DNA of 64,000 nucleotides, taken from NCBI GenBank assembly GCA_003612625.1, contig RAZJ01000001.1:62001-126000 (forward strand), given 5' to 3'. Source of the stretch: a bacterium 1XD42-1. GTDB lineage: Bacteria; Bacillota; Clostridia; Oscillospirales; Ruminococcaceae. Position numbers and translations under genes: made by a program. The notes below the pieces were generated by a model, which was not told the DNA's origin, did no database searches, and saw only the letters and a list, made by a program, of their open reading frames with translations. Each line of letters begins with the position of its first letter. Within the stretch, counting starts at the first letter, position 1. This document shows, in pieces, positions 8,793 to 18,089 of the stretch.

Positions 8793-9310
8793 TCCCTTTT
8801 TGCCTCCTCTATACATGATTGGGATATTTTTTGCAAATACGGCCGCAGCAGCCGCATTGTTGTCCCAGTAAATACGCCCATCCCCATACCTGCCACAGCA
8901 AGGACAGGGAAATAATAAAATACCGCATTACTTTTCAACAGCAGGGATGCTGCAAAAAGCTGCCCTATATTATGGGAAAGCCCTCCGCAAATACTGATAA
9001 AAAGAGGGCTGCACCCTATCCGGATCAAGCATAACATTACTGTTACAGAAACCAATCCGCCACATAAGCTCATAGCTGCCCCTACCGGGCCTCGTGTCAG
9101 GAATACAAAAAATGCTTTTAAGCCTGCCAGCTCATAGGCTTCTTTTTTGCCCAGGAAAAACAGGCAGTACATTACTACAATATTAGAAAGACCTAATTTA
9201 ATGCCGGGAATGGGAATCCAGCCTGAAAAAACGGATTCCACAAAGCTTAAAACCAGGGACAAGGCAAATAAAAGCCCCATCCAGGCTACTTTTGACCCAT
9301 GGTATTTCAT
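8789..9310 (-). CDS. Gx-transporter / heptaprenyl-diphosphate-synthase-component-I-like membrane protein
   Basis: A 173-residue membrane protein with about five hydrophobic segments and the family's GIKLGLSNIVVMYCLFFLGKKEA and TRGPVGAAMSLCGGLVS regions. This family is commonly annotated as heptaprenyl diphosphate synthase component I or Gx transporter and is often encoded inside or beside clostridial rnf operons. Its biochemical role is not settled. It overlaps the 3' end of apbE and the 5' end of rnfC by four bases each (ATGA), so the three are translated as a unit. Confidence 0.85.
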   Translation of the reverse strand: MKYHGSKVAWMGLLFALSLVLSFVESVFSGWIPIPGIKLGLSNIVVMYCLFFLGKKEAYELAGLKAFFVFLTRGPVGAAMSLCGGLVSVTVMLCLIRIGCSPLFISICGGLSHNIGQLFAASLLLKSNAVFYYFPVLAVAGMGMGVFTGTTMRLLRPYLQKISQSCIEEAKRE

Positions 9311-10368
9311 GCCGCATCCCCAGCATAATGGTATGTTCCAGTTTTATCTGCCATAAGGAACTGGCTGGTTAAACCATCTGAAACATAGATATTTTTTTCT
9401 TTGTCAATAAGAACCAGCCCACAGGGAAAATCGTTCAGGTGTTCCAATGCAAACTGCTTGCCCTGGATAAACAGATAAGTTGACATATAATCCGCATAAG
9501 CCCCGTCGGAGGCTACTACGGAAACGGACATCAGGTCTGTCTGGGCAGGAGCCCCGGTAGCCGGATCTAAAATATGATGATAACGGATTCCGTCTTTTTC
9601 AAAATAGCGTTCATAATCCCCGGAAGTTGCCATAATTTCATCCGGCAGGGTCATCACAGCCACGTAATCATTCCCGCCGCCTCTTGGGTCCCGAATGCCA
9701 AACTTGAAGTCCTCCCGCCGGGATTTTTTGCCGATTACCATTACATTTCCCCCTATGGATACATAACCATGTGTGACGCCATTATCTAATGCAATTTCCC
9801 GGGCAATATTGCAGGCATACCCTTTGCCAATCCCCCCTAAGTCCACTTTCTGGCCTTTTTGAGCCAGCCTGCAATTCCCGTTTTTTTCCAGCATAATGCC
9901 CTCGTACCCCACCAATGGCAAAACTGCACGGAGTTCCTCCCCGCTGGGTATTCTGGGGGAATCCCCTGTAATATTCCACAAATCTGCTGCCGGTGCAATG
10001 GTCACGTCAAAAACGCCCTTGCTTTCTTCCCCGTAAGCCCGGCTCTGCTCCAACAAATCATAAATTTCCGGGGATACGGTTACAGATTTCTCCCCGGCCG
10101 CCTGATTTAACAAATCAATTTCCGAACCGGAAACATATCTGGAGCATTTTGCTTCAAAAGCCTGTAAAGCTTCTTCCACAGCCTTCCCGGCCTGGGGAGG
10201 CCCGTATAATTTATATTCTACAATCGTGTCCATGAGAAAAGCAATTCCCGTAACTGGGGGATTTTCCTGACAGCCTCCCAGCAAGAGGAGAACTGGCAGC
10301 AACATGAAACACCATTTTTGAAAAAAACCCCGCAGAGCGGGGTTTTTCTGAAACAATCGTTTTTCCAT
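9307..10368 (-). CDS. apbE: FAD:protein FMN transferase, ApbE family lipoprotein
   Basis: ApbE transfers FMN from FAD to threonines of exported flavoproteins, here most probably RnfG and RnfD. The 353-residue product has a lipoprotein signal ending LLLLGGC (Cys33) and the family motifs GGIGKGYACN, GGNVMVIG, and the Mg-binding DLMSVSVVASDGAYAD region. Start choice is uncertain: codons 8-17 are also the stem of an intrinsic terminator (10321-10347). A shorter start at 10305 would lie after the terminator but would lose the positively charged n-region and has no evident ribosome binding site. First gene of the rnf cluster. Confidence 0.9.
   Translation of the reverse strand: MEKRLFQKNPALRGFFQKWCFMLLPVLLLLGGCQENPPVTGIAFLMDTIVEYKLYGPPQAGKAVEEALQAFEAKCSRYVSGSEIDLLNQAAGEKSVTVSPEIYDLLEQSRAYGEESKGVFDVTIAPAADLWNITGDSPRIPSGEELRAVLPLVGYEGIMLEKNGNCRLAQKGQKVDLGGIGKGYACNIAREIALDNGVTHGYVSIGGNVMVIGKKSRREDFKFGIRDPRGGGNDYVAVMTLPDEIMATSGDYERYFEKDGIRYHHILDPATGAPAQTDLMSVSVVASDGAYADYMSTYLFIQGKQFALEHLNDFPCGLVLIDKEKNIYVSDGLTSQFLMADKTGTYHYAGDAA
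10321..10347 (-). terminator. Intrinsic terminator embedded in the apbE start region
   Basis: On the minus strand ACCCCGC (10337-10343) pairs with GCGGGGT (10327-10333) around a three-base loop, and seven T follow. A/T pairs extend the stem further. It is a textbook terminator for the upstream efp/CD1247 unit, yet it overlaps the apbE reading frame if the long start is used. Confidence 0.8.
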
Positions 10369-10380
10369 CCACTTTGTTTC

Positions 10381-10824
10381 TCATTTATCGCTTTCGCCCT
10401 CGCTTTTGGCTCCTTCCTCATCTTCCAGGTCGAATTCCAAAAGTTCCCCACAATTTGGGCAAGTTGTCTGCCCTTCTCCCAGCATATCGGAATCAATACA
10501 GACAATATCTCCGCAGGTTGGGCAGCATACTTCATAAATATCGCCTTCTGTCACTTCCTCGTCATGACAGCCGCAGCCGCCTTCTTCATGCTGGCATTCG
10601 TCGAACTGGTAATAATCCTGTTCCAGATCCCCCAGGTCTTCATCAATGGTATCTACCTGTTCCTGGAGATCCTCCAGTTCTGCTTCCAAATCGGAAATGG
10701 TCAGGGCCATATCATCTATGCAGCCAATTAAAGCATTGATTACTTTTCCTTCCTTGGTAGAATCATCAATGCCAAGGCCTTCTGCCAGGCCCCGGATATA
10801 GGCAGATCTTTCCGTGATCGTCAT
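10381..10824 (-). CDS. CD1247-type zinc-ribbon protein
   Basis: A 147-residue acidic protein. The N-terminal half (about 1-60) is a predicted helical domain opening MTITERSAYIRGLAEGL, followed by an acidic coiled-coil stretch and a C-terminal zinc ribbon with CCPTCGD and CPNCGE. It matches the clostridial family known as CD1247 N-terminal-domain proteins, usually encoded beside efp; the function is unknown. The ATG at 10824 follows GAGAGGTG; the upstream in-frame GTG at 10833 lies inside that site. Confidence 0.8.
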   Translation of the reverse strand: MTITERSAYIRGLAEGLGIDDSTKEGKVINALIGCIDDMALTISDLEAELEDLQEQVDTIDEDLGDLEQDYYQFDECQHEEGGCGCHDEEVTEGDIYEVCCPTCGDIVCIDSDMLGEGQTTCPNCGELLEFDLEDEEGAKSEGESDK

Positions 10825-10873
10825 ACTCTGCACCTCTCTTTATTCCTAACTCTAACAAATTGATACGTCTGGA

Positions 10874-11431
10874 TTATGCTCTTTCCATATATTCACCAGT
10901 ACGTGTATCTACCCGGATCATATCGCCTTCGTTAATAAACAAGGGCACCCGGATTTCCGCACCGGTTTCCAAAGTGGCAGGCTTTGTGGCATTGGTAGCT
11001 GTATCCCCTTTGAAGCCCGGATCGGTTTTGGTCACTTCCAGCTCTACAAAGAAGGGAGGTTCCACGCCAAAGACACTGCCTTTATAGGAAAGCACCTTGC
11101 AGTCCATATTTTCCTTGACAAATTTAAAGTTATCCCCCAGGGTTGCCTTGTTAATGGGGATATTTTCATAGCTTTCATTGTCCATGAAATAATACAGATC
11201 CCCATCATTATACAGGTACTGCATTTCCTTTCTTTCCACAAAAGCGGTAGGATATTTGTCTGTCGGGTTAAAGGTTTTTTCTGTTACTGCGCCGCTGATG
11301 ACATTACGGATCTTAGTCCGTACAAAGGCTGCACCTTTTCCGGGCTTGACATGCTGGAATTCAATAATCTGAACCACTTGTCCATCCATTTCAAAAGTAA
11401 CGCCATTTCTAAAATCGCCGGCTGAAATCAT
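10874..11431 (-). CDS. efp: Translation elongation factor P
   Basis: EF-P rescues ribosomes stalled on polyproline. The 185-residue length and three-domain layout are standard. The modified-loop region reads [12 protein letters not shown] near residues 28-39, with the conserved Lys of the Firmicutes type, and the C-terminal signature [13 protein letters not shown] is present. It has its own promoter (11515-11543). Transcribed with the CD1247-type gene 49 bases downstream. Polyproline stretches in the window (for example in FliY and MotB) are plausible clients. Confidence 0.97.
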   Translation of the reverse strand: MISAGDFRNGVTFEMDGQVVQIIEFQHVKPGKGAAFVRTKIRNVISGAVTEKTFNPTDKYPTAFVERKEMQYLYNDGDLYYFMDNESYENIPINKATLGDNFKFVKENMDCKVLSYKGSVFGVEPPFFVELEVTKTDPGFKGDTATNATKPATLETGAEIRVPLFINEGDMIRVDTRTGEYMERA

Positions 11432-11514
11432 ACACTTACCTCCATTGATGAGATATCATATACATTTTCCTGCATCTTTTGCTGGAAACACGTATTAACT
11501 GTTTGACAGTAATA

Positions 11515-11543
11515 ATATTATATTAAATTATAGGTTTTTGCAA
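11515..11543 (-). promoter_or_regulatory. sigma-A-like promoter of efp
   Basis: Minus-strand TTGCAA (11538-11543), a 17-base spacer and TAATAT (11515-11520). The leader to the efp start at 11431 is about 75 bases. Confidence 0.55.
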
Positions 11544-11568
11544 GCCTTTTTTCCAATTTCCCGCAAAA

Positions 11569-11585
11569 GTTCCCCAAATGGGAAC
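11569..11585 (-). terminator. Weak terminator after pepP
   Basis: Stem GTTCCC (11580-11585 complement) and GGGAAC (11569-11574 complement) with a five-base loop, followed on the minus strand by TTTT. Short stem, so only moderately convincing. Confidence 0.45.
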
Positions 11586-11614
11586 CTTTCACTGGATATT
11601 TTGCCTGGAACCCG

Positions 11615-12679
11615 CTATAAAATAAAGAGTTCTTTGGGGGAACCGGTTAAATTTTCACAACCGGTTTCCGTTACCAGAACCATGTCCTCTATACGGACGC
11701 CGAACCGGCCTTCCAAATAAATCCCAGGTTCCACAGTCATAATCATACCCGGCTCCAATAAAGTGGTATCACGGGTATTACAGGCAGGCTGCTCATGGAT
11801 TTCCAGGCCTACGGAATGGCCCGTGCCGTGGCCGAAGCATCCTTTATAATTTTTTTCAATGAGATTCCGGGCAGCGGCATCGGCTTCTTTGCAGGAAACC
11901 CCTAGCCGGATAGAAGCAAAAACTGCATTTTGAGCCGCAAGGACTGTTTCATAAACCTGGCGCATTTCATCGGTACAGCTTCCCACCGCTATGGTGCGGG
12001 TCATATCCGAACAGTAGCCGTCTATGATGCAGCCAAAATCCATTGTTACAAAATCGCCGGAAGCAATGGGCTTTTCAGAAGGCACTCCATGAGGCATGGA
12101 AGAATTTTTTCCAGATACCACAATATAGTCAAAAGACGGGCCTTCCGAACCCTGGCGGTCTGCAAAATCCCGCAGTTCCCTTGCTATTTCCCGTTCTGTC
12201 ATGCCCGGTTTGATATAATTCAAAATATGGGAAAAAGTTTCATCTGTAATCTTCTGGGCAGCTTTGATTTTGCGGACTTCTTCCGGAGATTTGAACATCC
12301 GCATTTTTTTCAAAATTCCGCTGATCTCATTGCCCATTGCAATTTCAGCGGAAAGCTTTTGCTGGAAAGCCTGATATCTCTGTACCGTGAGATAACTGCT
12401 TTCAATGCCCAGCCGGGATACCTGGTGCTGTTTCAGCAGTTTGTTGAGCTGTTCAGAAAGCTTATCCTCTAAAATCACTTCACAGCCTTTTACCGTAAGG
12501 CGGGCCTTTTCGATATAGCGGAAATCAATGATAAAATAAACTGCTTCCCGCAATACCAGCAATGTCCCTGCTGAAGAATGGAGCCCAGTTAAATAAGCCC
12601 GTCCCACATCAGAACAAATAAGAGCCCCGTCCAGCCCTTCCGGCAGGGCTTTTCTGAATCGATTGATTCTATCTTCCAT
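11615..12679 (-). CDS. pepP: Xaa-Pro aminopeptidase (M24 family)
   Basis: A 354-residue metallopeptidase that removes N-terminal residues before proline. It has the M24 pita-bread fold with the metal ligands visible in VTMDFGCIIDGYCSDMTRT, FGHGTGHSVGLEIHE and GMIMTVEPGIY, and the final Glu in GVRIEDMVLV. The start at 12679 follows AAGGAAG and comes four bases after the yqeG stop; an upstream in-frame ATG at 12715 would overlap yqeG. The yqeG-pepP-efp order is common in Clostridia. Confidence 0.93.
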   Translation of the reverse strand: MEDRINRFRKALPEGLDGALICSDVGRAYLTGLHSSAGTLLVLREAVYFIIDFRYIEKARLTVKGCEVILEDKLSEQLNKLLKQHQVSRLGIESSYLTVQRYQAFQQKLSAEIAMGNEISGILKKMRMFKSPEEVRKIKAAQKITDETFSHILNYIKPGMTEREIARELRDFADRQGSEGPSFDYIVVSGKNSSMPHGVPSEKPIASGDFVTMDFGCIIDGYCSDMTRTIAVGSCTDEMRQVYETVLAAQNAVFASIRLGVSCKEADAAARNLIEKNYKGCFGHGTGHSVGLEIHEQPACNTRDTTLLEPGMIMTVEPGIYLEGRFGVRIEDMVLVTETGCENLTGSPKELFIL

Positions 12680-12683
12680 TTTG

Positions 12684-13202
12684 TTAGGCTTCCTTCCTGT
12701 CTTTTCCTGTTTCAAAGGGGATATTGCACCTGTACAGCAGCCGTTTTTCCAGGAACCGTTTCATCTTAAAAAAAAGGAATGGTTCCGGCTCCATGGGTTC
12801 CACCAGAATGGGGACAAGCCCTGCCAAACGGCCGCAAAGAATATCTGTAAACAGCTGATCCCCAATGACAGCGGTTTCCTTTTTCCCTGCCCCAAGCAGT
12901 TCCATTGCGCGGCGGGCCCTGTATCCCAAAGGTTTTTTTGCCCTGGAAAAGAACTCCAGCCCCAGCATTCTGGCAAAGGGTTCCACCCGTTCCTGCCGGT
13001 TGTTGGAGAGGATAGCCAGCCGGATGCCGGAAGCCCGCATTTCCTGGAGCCAGTCCAAAACCCGAGGGTCCACCTGCGGGTTGTCATGGGTTGTCAGGGT
13101 ATTATCCACATCTAAAAGCAATACGGCAATTTTTTTCTGAGCCAGCCATTGGGGAGAAATTTCCCAAATCCGCCGGAACCGGTATGCCGGATACAAAAGC
13201 AA
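12684..13202 (-). CDS. yqeG: YqeG-type HAD-IIIA phosphatase
   Basis: A 172-residue HAD-superfamily phosphatase. Motif I is DVDNTL at residues 31-36 (Asp31 nucleophile), motif II includes LSNN near residue 67, and motif III is the Lys-containing KKPLGY followed by IGDQLFTDILCG. The start codon appears to be TTG at 13202, nine bases after AAGGGG. YqeG family members act on small phosphate esters such as phosphatidylglycerophosphate in some relatives; the substrate here is not shown. Follows rpsU. Confidence 0.85.
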   Translation of the reverse strand: MLLYPAYRFRRIWEISPQWLAQKKIAVLLLDVDNTLTTHDNPQVDPRVLDWLQEMRASGIRLAILSNNRQERVEPFARMLGLEFFSRAKKPLGYRARRAMELLGAGKKETAVIGDQLFTDILCGRLAGLVPILVEPMEPEPFLFFKMKRFLEKRLLYRCNIPFETGKDRKEA

Positions 13203-13231
13203 TTGAGGTTTCCCCTTCCGCCAAACATGAA

Positions 13232-13259
13232 AACAGACGGAGAAAGCTCCCCGTCTGTT
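13232..13259 (-). terminator. Terminator-like hairpin after rpsU
   Basis: Perfect 9-bp stem AACAGACGG (13232-13240) and its complement (13251-13259), loop of ten bases, followed on the minus strand by TTTTC. The T tract is short, so partial read-through into yqeG is likely. Confidence 0.55.
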
Positions 13260-13271
13260 CCAAGTCCTTGA

Positions 13272-13448
13272 TTATTTGAACTTACGTTTACGAGCGGCCT
13301 CAGACTTCTTTTTGCGTTTTACAGAAGGCTTCTCGTAGTGCTCTCTTTTACGGACTTCAGCAAGGACGCCGGAGCGGGCGCAAGAACGTTTAAATCTGCG
13401 CAGAGCACTGTCCAAAGACTCATTGTCTTTTATTCTGATTTCTGCCAT
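13272..13448 (-). CDS. rpsU: 30S ribosomal protein bS21
   Basis: A 58-residue very basic protein reading [19 protein letters not shown] at the start and ending in an R/K-rich tail, the standard bS21 sequence. It joins the 30S subunit near the anti-Shine-Dalgarno region. GGGAGG lies about 11 bases before the ATG, and a near-consensus promoter lies upstream. The following yqeG could be reached by read-through. Confidence 0.97.
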   Translation of the reverse strand: MAEIRIKDNESLDSALRRFKRSCARSGVLAEVRKREHYEKPSVKRKKKSEAARKRKFK

Positions 13449-13523
13449 CTACCTGATTCCCTCCCAACGCCGTCTGGCTGGAGTCACTATCCGCCCAAAA
13501 CATGGGAACGGATAACATCCCTT

Positions 13524-13553
13524 ATTATATACTATTAAGGCGCTGTTTGTCAA
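13524..13553 (-). promoter_or_regulatory. Near-consensus sigma-A promoter of rpsU
   Basis: Minus-strand TTGACA (13548-13553), 18-base spacer, TATAAT (13524-13529). Both hexamers are perfect. Confidence 0.85.
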
Positions 13554-13587
13554 TACTGCTGTCCCAAGATTTCTCATTGGCACATTG

Positions 13588-16500
13588 TTAGAATAAATAG
13601 CTGTAATTTTGGTATGCTGCCGCAATCAAATCCCGCAGATCCTTTGTTAATTTGCAGCCGCTGTCCTGAATGGCATAATCTTCTGTTTTTCCCGCGAAGC
13701 GGACACGGTAAGTTTGTTTCTCTTTGTCCAGCAGCAGGAACCCTTCATTTTTGCTGTTGTCAAAGTCCTCCTGGCTCCAGAACAGGGTAAATTTATCCTG
13801 ATAAGGGGCGCTGTCGTAAGGACAGAAGGTTTTACAGTTGCCGCATTCATTACACATGCCATCCACATGGATAATCTGATGCATCCGTTTTCCTGGTACA
13901 GAAACTGCAATATTGGCCCGGTTGGGGCATACATCTGTACAGCATTCACAAACGGTAGCGCAGCCTAAGCAGCGGTCACTTTCCTGACAGGAGGAGCAGT
14001 CTTTGCAAAGGACGCCTTTTTTCGCCAAAGGCTTCTGATAATCGGCAATGATATTATCCTGTACATAGCGATCCAAATCAATATTGGAGATTGCTTTTAC
14101 CGCTTTAGAAGCATCCGCAATGGCTTCTACGACGGTTGCAGGGCCATGGTTCCCGTCGCCGATTACATAAACATTGGAAAGGTTGGTTTCCAATGTTTCC
14201 GGATTGGTTTTCGCCCGTCCCCGTTCATTGACAGCAATGCCCATTTCCTGATATAAGCCGTCATCTACTTTTTCACCGACTGCGGCAATGACAGCCGTTG
14301 CCGGAACGGTTTCCAATTTGCCGGTATCCACCGGGGTACGGCGGCCGGAAGCATCCGGTTCTCCCAATGCCATCTTATGGCAGGACAGTTTTCCATCCTG
14401 GAAAGCGGCAGGAGCCAATAACGGGCAGAATTCTACGCCATCCTGAATGGCTAACTCTAATTCTTCTTCATCAGCAGGCATATTGCGCTGATCCCTGCGG
14501 TATACCAAACGGACATTTTGAACGCCGGGCACACGTTTTGCGGCGCGGGCGGCGTCCATAGCGGTATTGCCGCCGCCAATGATAACTACGTCAGTACCAA
14601 GCTGCAAAGCGGAAGGATCTTTCTTAAACTGTTCCAGGAAAGCAATCACATTCATGGCTTCCCCGGTTTCTAATCTCAGCACGCCTGGTTTCCATGCGCC
14701 TGCCGCTACGATAACATGGGTGTAGCCTTTTGCTTTCAGTTCGTCAATGGATTTTACCTTTGTGTTATATTGGAATTTCGCTCCATAAGCTTTGGCAAGG
14801 GCAACATCTTTTTCAATGGCTTCGTTGTCAACGCGGAAGCCCGGGATCACATGGCGCACAATGCCGCCAGGGGCGTCATGTTCTTCAAATACAGTCACGG
14901 GTACACCGGCGCGGGCCAGGAAAAAGGCTGCAGAAATTCCGGCAGGGCCTGCGCCGACTACGGCAACATTTTTCCCTGCCTGCTGGGCGGGCGCTTTGAT
15001 GCCCGCTAACAGGCCGTCATAACCGCCTTTTGCCGCCTGCAATTTTGCGCTGCGGATGTGGATGCTTTCTTCGTAGAAGTTGCGGGTACATTTATCCATG
15101 CAGCGATGAGAGCAGATCGTGCCGGTAATAAAAGGCAATGGGTTGCGCTGGGTGACCACCTGCAAAGCTTCCTGGTATTTGCCCTGGCCCACCAGCCGGA
15201 GATAAGCCGGAATATCCTGTTCAATGGGGCATCCGCTGCGGCAAGGGGCTGTAAAGCAGTCGATTAAAGGAACCTGTGCATTTAATTTGCGGGGCGGTGC
15301 AGGTTTAATGGGTTTATGGTAATAAGGATCTTCTTTCAGTGCCGCAAGCATCCCCTGGACTTTATCCAAATCTACGTGGTCAAAGGGCTGGCTGCCGCAG
15401 TCCCCTAAAATTTCTGTAATCTGTACCAAACGCTGATAACCGCCGGGTTTCAGCATGGTAGTTGCCATGGTAATGGGCCAGATGCCAGCATCAAATAATT
15501 CTTTTATGTTATGGAAATCGGCGCCGCCGGAATAAGAAATCCGTAATTTTCCATGGAATGTTTCCGTTAATTTTTGAGCTACCGTCAGGGACAGGGGATA
15601 GAGGGAACGTCCCGACATATACATTTCTTCGCTGGGCAGCTCCCCGGCTTTTACGTCTACCGGGAAGGTATTGGTCAATTTCACGCCAAAGGACAATTTC
15701 TTGTCATCTGCCTGCTTCTGCAAACGCTGTAACATAGGGACAGCGTCAGAGAACTGCAAATCCTCTTTGAAATGGTGGTCGTCAAAAGCGATATAGTCAA
15801 AGCCTAAGCTGTCTAAAGTGGAACGGGCACATTCATAGCCCAACAAAGTGGGGTTGCATTTAATATAGGTATTCAAATACTTTTCATTGATTAAATAAGA
15901 AGCAATCCGTTCAATCTCCTGTGGCGGGCAGCCATGGAGGGTAGATAATGTAATGGAATCGGAAACTTTAGGAGAAATAGCCCGGATATAGGCTTCATCC
16001 ACATTTTTAAAGTTACCCGCATAAGCCAAAGCTTCATTGACACATTCTTCCCAGACTGGGGAACCGGAAGCATCTTTCATGCCTTCGATAAATTTGTCAA
16101 TTTTTTCGGTCTGGATGCCTTCCAGGTCATAGCCTACGCTCATATTGAATACAAAAGCGTCGGGATCGCCTAAGCCGAATTCCTTTGAGAAGATTTTCAA
16201 AGCGAACCAGGCTTTTACATATTCCGCGTAAGCCTGGGGCACATAAAGCTCCGTAGACCATTCGCAGTTATAGCATTCATCCTGGGCTGTAATACAAGGC
16301 TTCGCCACACATTTGGACAATTCTTCCCCATCCATTTTCTGGACGGTTTTCAATTCAAAAAAGCGGCTGCCTGCGGCATAAGCGGCAATAATATTTTGAG
16401 CGAGCTGGGTATGGGGGCCGGCAGCAGGCCCAAAAGGGCTTTCCAATTTTTCGTTGAAAATCGGAAGCTTATGATCAGAGGGGCTGTGCTTTACAATTTT

Positions 16501-16593
16501 AAAAATACCGAAAATGCTCTTATGATCGGTATATTCCCGATAGATCCAGTCGATTAAATTTCCAAAAGAAATGGGTCTCATAATATCGCTCAT
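13588..16593 (-). CDS. ygfK: YgfK-type putative selenate reductase subunit / DPYD-like Fe-S flavoprotein
   Basis: A 1001-residue protein with the YgfK layout: an N-terminal TIM-barrel-like region (about 1-430), a Fe-S helical domain with CRSGCPIEQDIPAYL and CSHRCMDKCTR (about 455-520), an FAD domain with VVGAGPAGISAA near residue 555, an NAD(P) domain with VIIGGGNTAMDAAR near residue 675, and C-terminal ferredoxin motifs (CLGCATVCECCTDVCP, CNECGNCKTFCP). YgfK belongs to selenium-linked purine catabolism clusters in E. coli and Clostridia; its true substrate is not established. GGAGG precedes the ATG. Second gene of the ssnA operon, 29 bases downstream. Confidence 0.9.
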   Translation of the reverse strand: MSDIMRPISFGNLIDWIYREYTDHKSIFGIFKIVKHSPSDHKLPIFNEKLESPFGPAAGPHTQLAQNIIAAYAAGSRFFELKTVQKMDGEELSKCVAKPCITAQDECYNCEWSTELYVPQAYAEYVKAWFALKIFSKEFGLGDPDAFVFNMSVGYDLEGIQTEKIDKFIEGMKDASGSPVWEECVNEALAYAGNFKNVDEAYIRAISPKVSDSITLSTLHGCPPQEIERIASYLINEKYLNTYIKCNPTLLGYECARSTLDSLGFDYIAFDDHHFKEDLQFSDAVPMLQRLQKQADDKKLSFGVKLTNTFPVDVKAGELPSEEMYMSGRSLYPLSLTVAQKLTETFHGKLRISYSGGADFHNIKELFDAGIWPITMATTMLKPGGYQRLVQITEILGDCGSQPFDHVDLDKVQGMLAALKEDPYYHKPIKPAPPRKLNAQVPLIDCFTAPCRSGCPIEQDIPAYLRLVGQGKYQEALQVVTQRNPLPFITGTICSHRCMDKCTRNFYEESIHIRSAKLQAAKGGYDGLLAGIKAPAQQAGKNVAVVGAGPAGISAAFFLARAGVPVTVFEEHDAPGGIVRHVIPGFRVDNEAIEKDVALAKAYGAKFQYNTKVKSIDELKAKGYTHVIVAAGAWKPGVLRLETGEAMNVIAFLEQFKKDPSALQLGTDVVIIGGGNTAMDAARAAKRVPGVQNVRLVYRRDQRNMPADEEELELAIQDGVEFCPLLAPAAFQDGKLSCHKMALGEPDASGRRTPVDTGKLETVPATAVIAAVGEKVDDGLYQEMGIAVNERGRAKTNPETLETNLSNVYVIGDGNHGPATVVEAIADASKAVKAISNIDLDRYVQDNIIADYQKPLAKKGVLCKDCSSCQESDRCLGCATVCECCTDVCPNRANIAVSVPGKRMHQIIHVDGMCNECGNCKTFCPYDSAPYQDKFTLFWSQEDFDNSKNEGFLLLDKEKQTYRVRFAGKTEDYAIQDSGCKLTKDLRDLIAAAYQNYSYLF

Positions 16594-16622
16594 GTATAGT
16601 ACCTCCTATTTTTTATCGTATA

Positions 16623-17960
16623 TTATTTGCCGCTGTTGATGCGGTTCCACATAGCCTGGGCATGTTCCCGGGATTTTGCCATAATTTCATGCTCGTCAAT
16701 GCCTACCAGCTCCCGGTCTTTCATACGGACTTTCCCGTTGATAATGGTCGTTACAATGCTGCGCCCTGTCAGCCCAAAAAGGGTATGGCCATTGATATTA
16801 TCGGCTGTAAGCGGTGTCAATGGGTCGTAATCGGAAACAATTACGTCTGCTGCCGCGCCTTCTTCCAGGACGCCCAATTGATGCTGGAAATACCGTGCGC
16901 CGATTGCCGGGTTGCCATAGAAAAGCATCTGCGGCACTTCACCCCAGGCTGCATTGGGATCGCAAAGGTTATGTTTATGGAGGACATTGGCAACCTTCAT
17001 GGATTCATACATATCATTGGTATAGCCGTCTGTACCCAAACCAGTGACAATGCCACGATGTACCATTTCCATAGTAGGAGGGCACCCCACAGCATTTCCC
17101 ATATTAGATTCCGGATTATGGACAACCATTGTGTTGGTCTGCTTCAAAATGTCCATTTCCAGGCCATTTACATGGATACAATGGCCGCAAATGGTTTTTT
17201 CGCCTAAGATATCATTGTCAAACAGCCGGTTGATCAGCCGTTTATGGTATTTTTTAAGGCTGTCATAAACATCATCCATTCCCTCGGCAACGTGAATATG
17301 GAAGCCCACGCCGGCAGGTGTATTTTCCCGGCACAAAGCCAGGGTTGCGTCAGAAAGGGTAAAGGAAGCATGCATCCCCATCATTGCTTTTTTCATATCG
17401 CTGGTATCCTTCTGGCAGGCCTGGATGAAATCTGCATTTTCTTTCACAGACTGTTTCATTTTTTCCTGTCCGTCCCGGTCAGACACTTCATAGCACAGGC
17501 AGGTACGCACGCCTAATTGTTCGGCAGCATCTGCAATGGCAAACAAGCTGCCAGGGATTTCACCATAGGAAGCGTGGTGGTCAAATACCGTTGTAACACC
17601 ATTTTTAATGCAGTCCACATAGGTAGCCAAAGCACTGTAACGGGTATCTTCCAGCAGCAGGTTCCGGTCAATGGTCCACCACATGCCGTCCAGGATTTCC
17701 AGGAAACCATGGGGATCGTAGCCTTTGATAGCAATTCCGCGGCTCATAGCGCTGTAAATATGGTTATGGGCATTGACAAGGCCAGGCATAATCAGGCCGC
17801 CTTTGGCGTCGATCCATTCCGCATCGGGATATTTCCCTTTGATTTCATTGGTGGCCCCTACTGCCGCAATCAGCCCGCCGTCTATTGCAACACAGCCGTT
17901 TTCAATGATCCGGTGATTGGCACCCCGTGTAACAACTTTTCCATTTCCGACCAATAACAT
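16623..17960 (-). CDS. ssnA: SsnA-type amidohydrolase
   Basis: A 445-residue metal-dependent hydrolase of the ATZ/TRZ amidohydrolase class, related to guanine and other purine/pterin deaminases. The HxH metal motif is VNAHNH (His65, His67), with further ligands in GFHIHVAE and CGHCIHV and the Asp in GLGTDGYTND. SsnA is encoded with ygfK and other selenium-dependent purine hydroxylase genes in many Clostridia, so deamination of a purine intermediate is likely but unproven. GGAGG precedes the ATG. Expression is probably controlled by the structured leader at 18027-18190. Confidence 0.9.
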   Translation of the reverse strand: MLLVGNGKVVTRGANHRIIENGCVAIDGGLIAAVGATNEIKGKYPDAEWIDAKGGLIMPGLVNAHNHIYSAMSRGIAIKGYDPHGFLEILDGMWWTIDRNLLLEDTRYSALATYVDCIKNGVTTVFDHHASYGEIPGSLFAIADAAEQLGVRTCLCYEVSDRDGQEKMKQSVKENADFIQACQKDTSDMKKAMMGMHASFTLSDATLALCRENTPAGVGFHIHVAEGMDDVYDSLKKYHKRLINRLFDNDILGEKTICGHCIHVNGLEMDILKQTNTMVVHNPESNMGNAVGCPPTMEMVHRGIVTGLGTDGYTNDMYESMKVANVLHKHNLCDPNAAWGEVPQMLFYGNPAIGARYFQHQLGVLEEGAAADVIVSDYDPLTPLTADNINGHTLFGLTGRSIVTTIINGKVRMKDRELVGIDEHEIMAKSREHAQAMWNRINSGK

Positions 17961-18026
17961 TTTTGCATCCTCCTTAACTGCGATAAAAGAATGGTGTTTT
18001 CAAGCGCTTTTGGGTACAGGCTAATC

Positions 18027-18066
18027 AAAAAAGACGTCTCTTTTCCAAATTTGAAAAGGGCCGTCT
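18027..18066 (-). terminator. Leader terminator just before ssnA (expression platform)
   Basis: On the minus strand AGACG and CTTTTC arms pair across an internal bulge with GAAAAG and CGTCT around a seven-base loop (18032-18066), followed by six T (A-run 18027-18032). It sits about 70 bases before the ssnA start and after the candidate aptamer. Confidence 0.75.
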
Positions 18067-18089
18067 GGTTTTTTGAAGATCTGAAAAAA

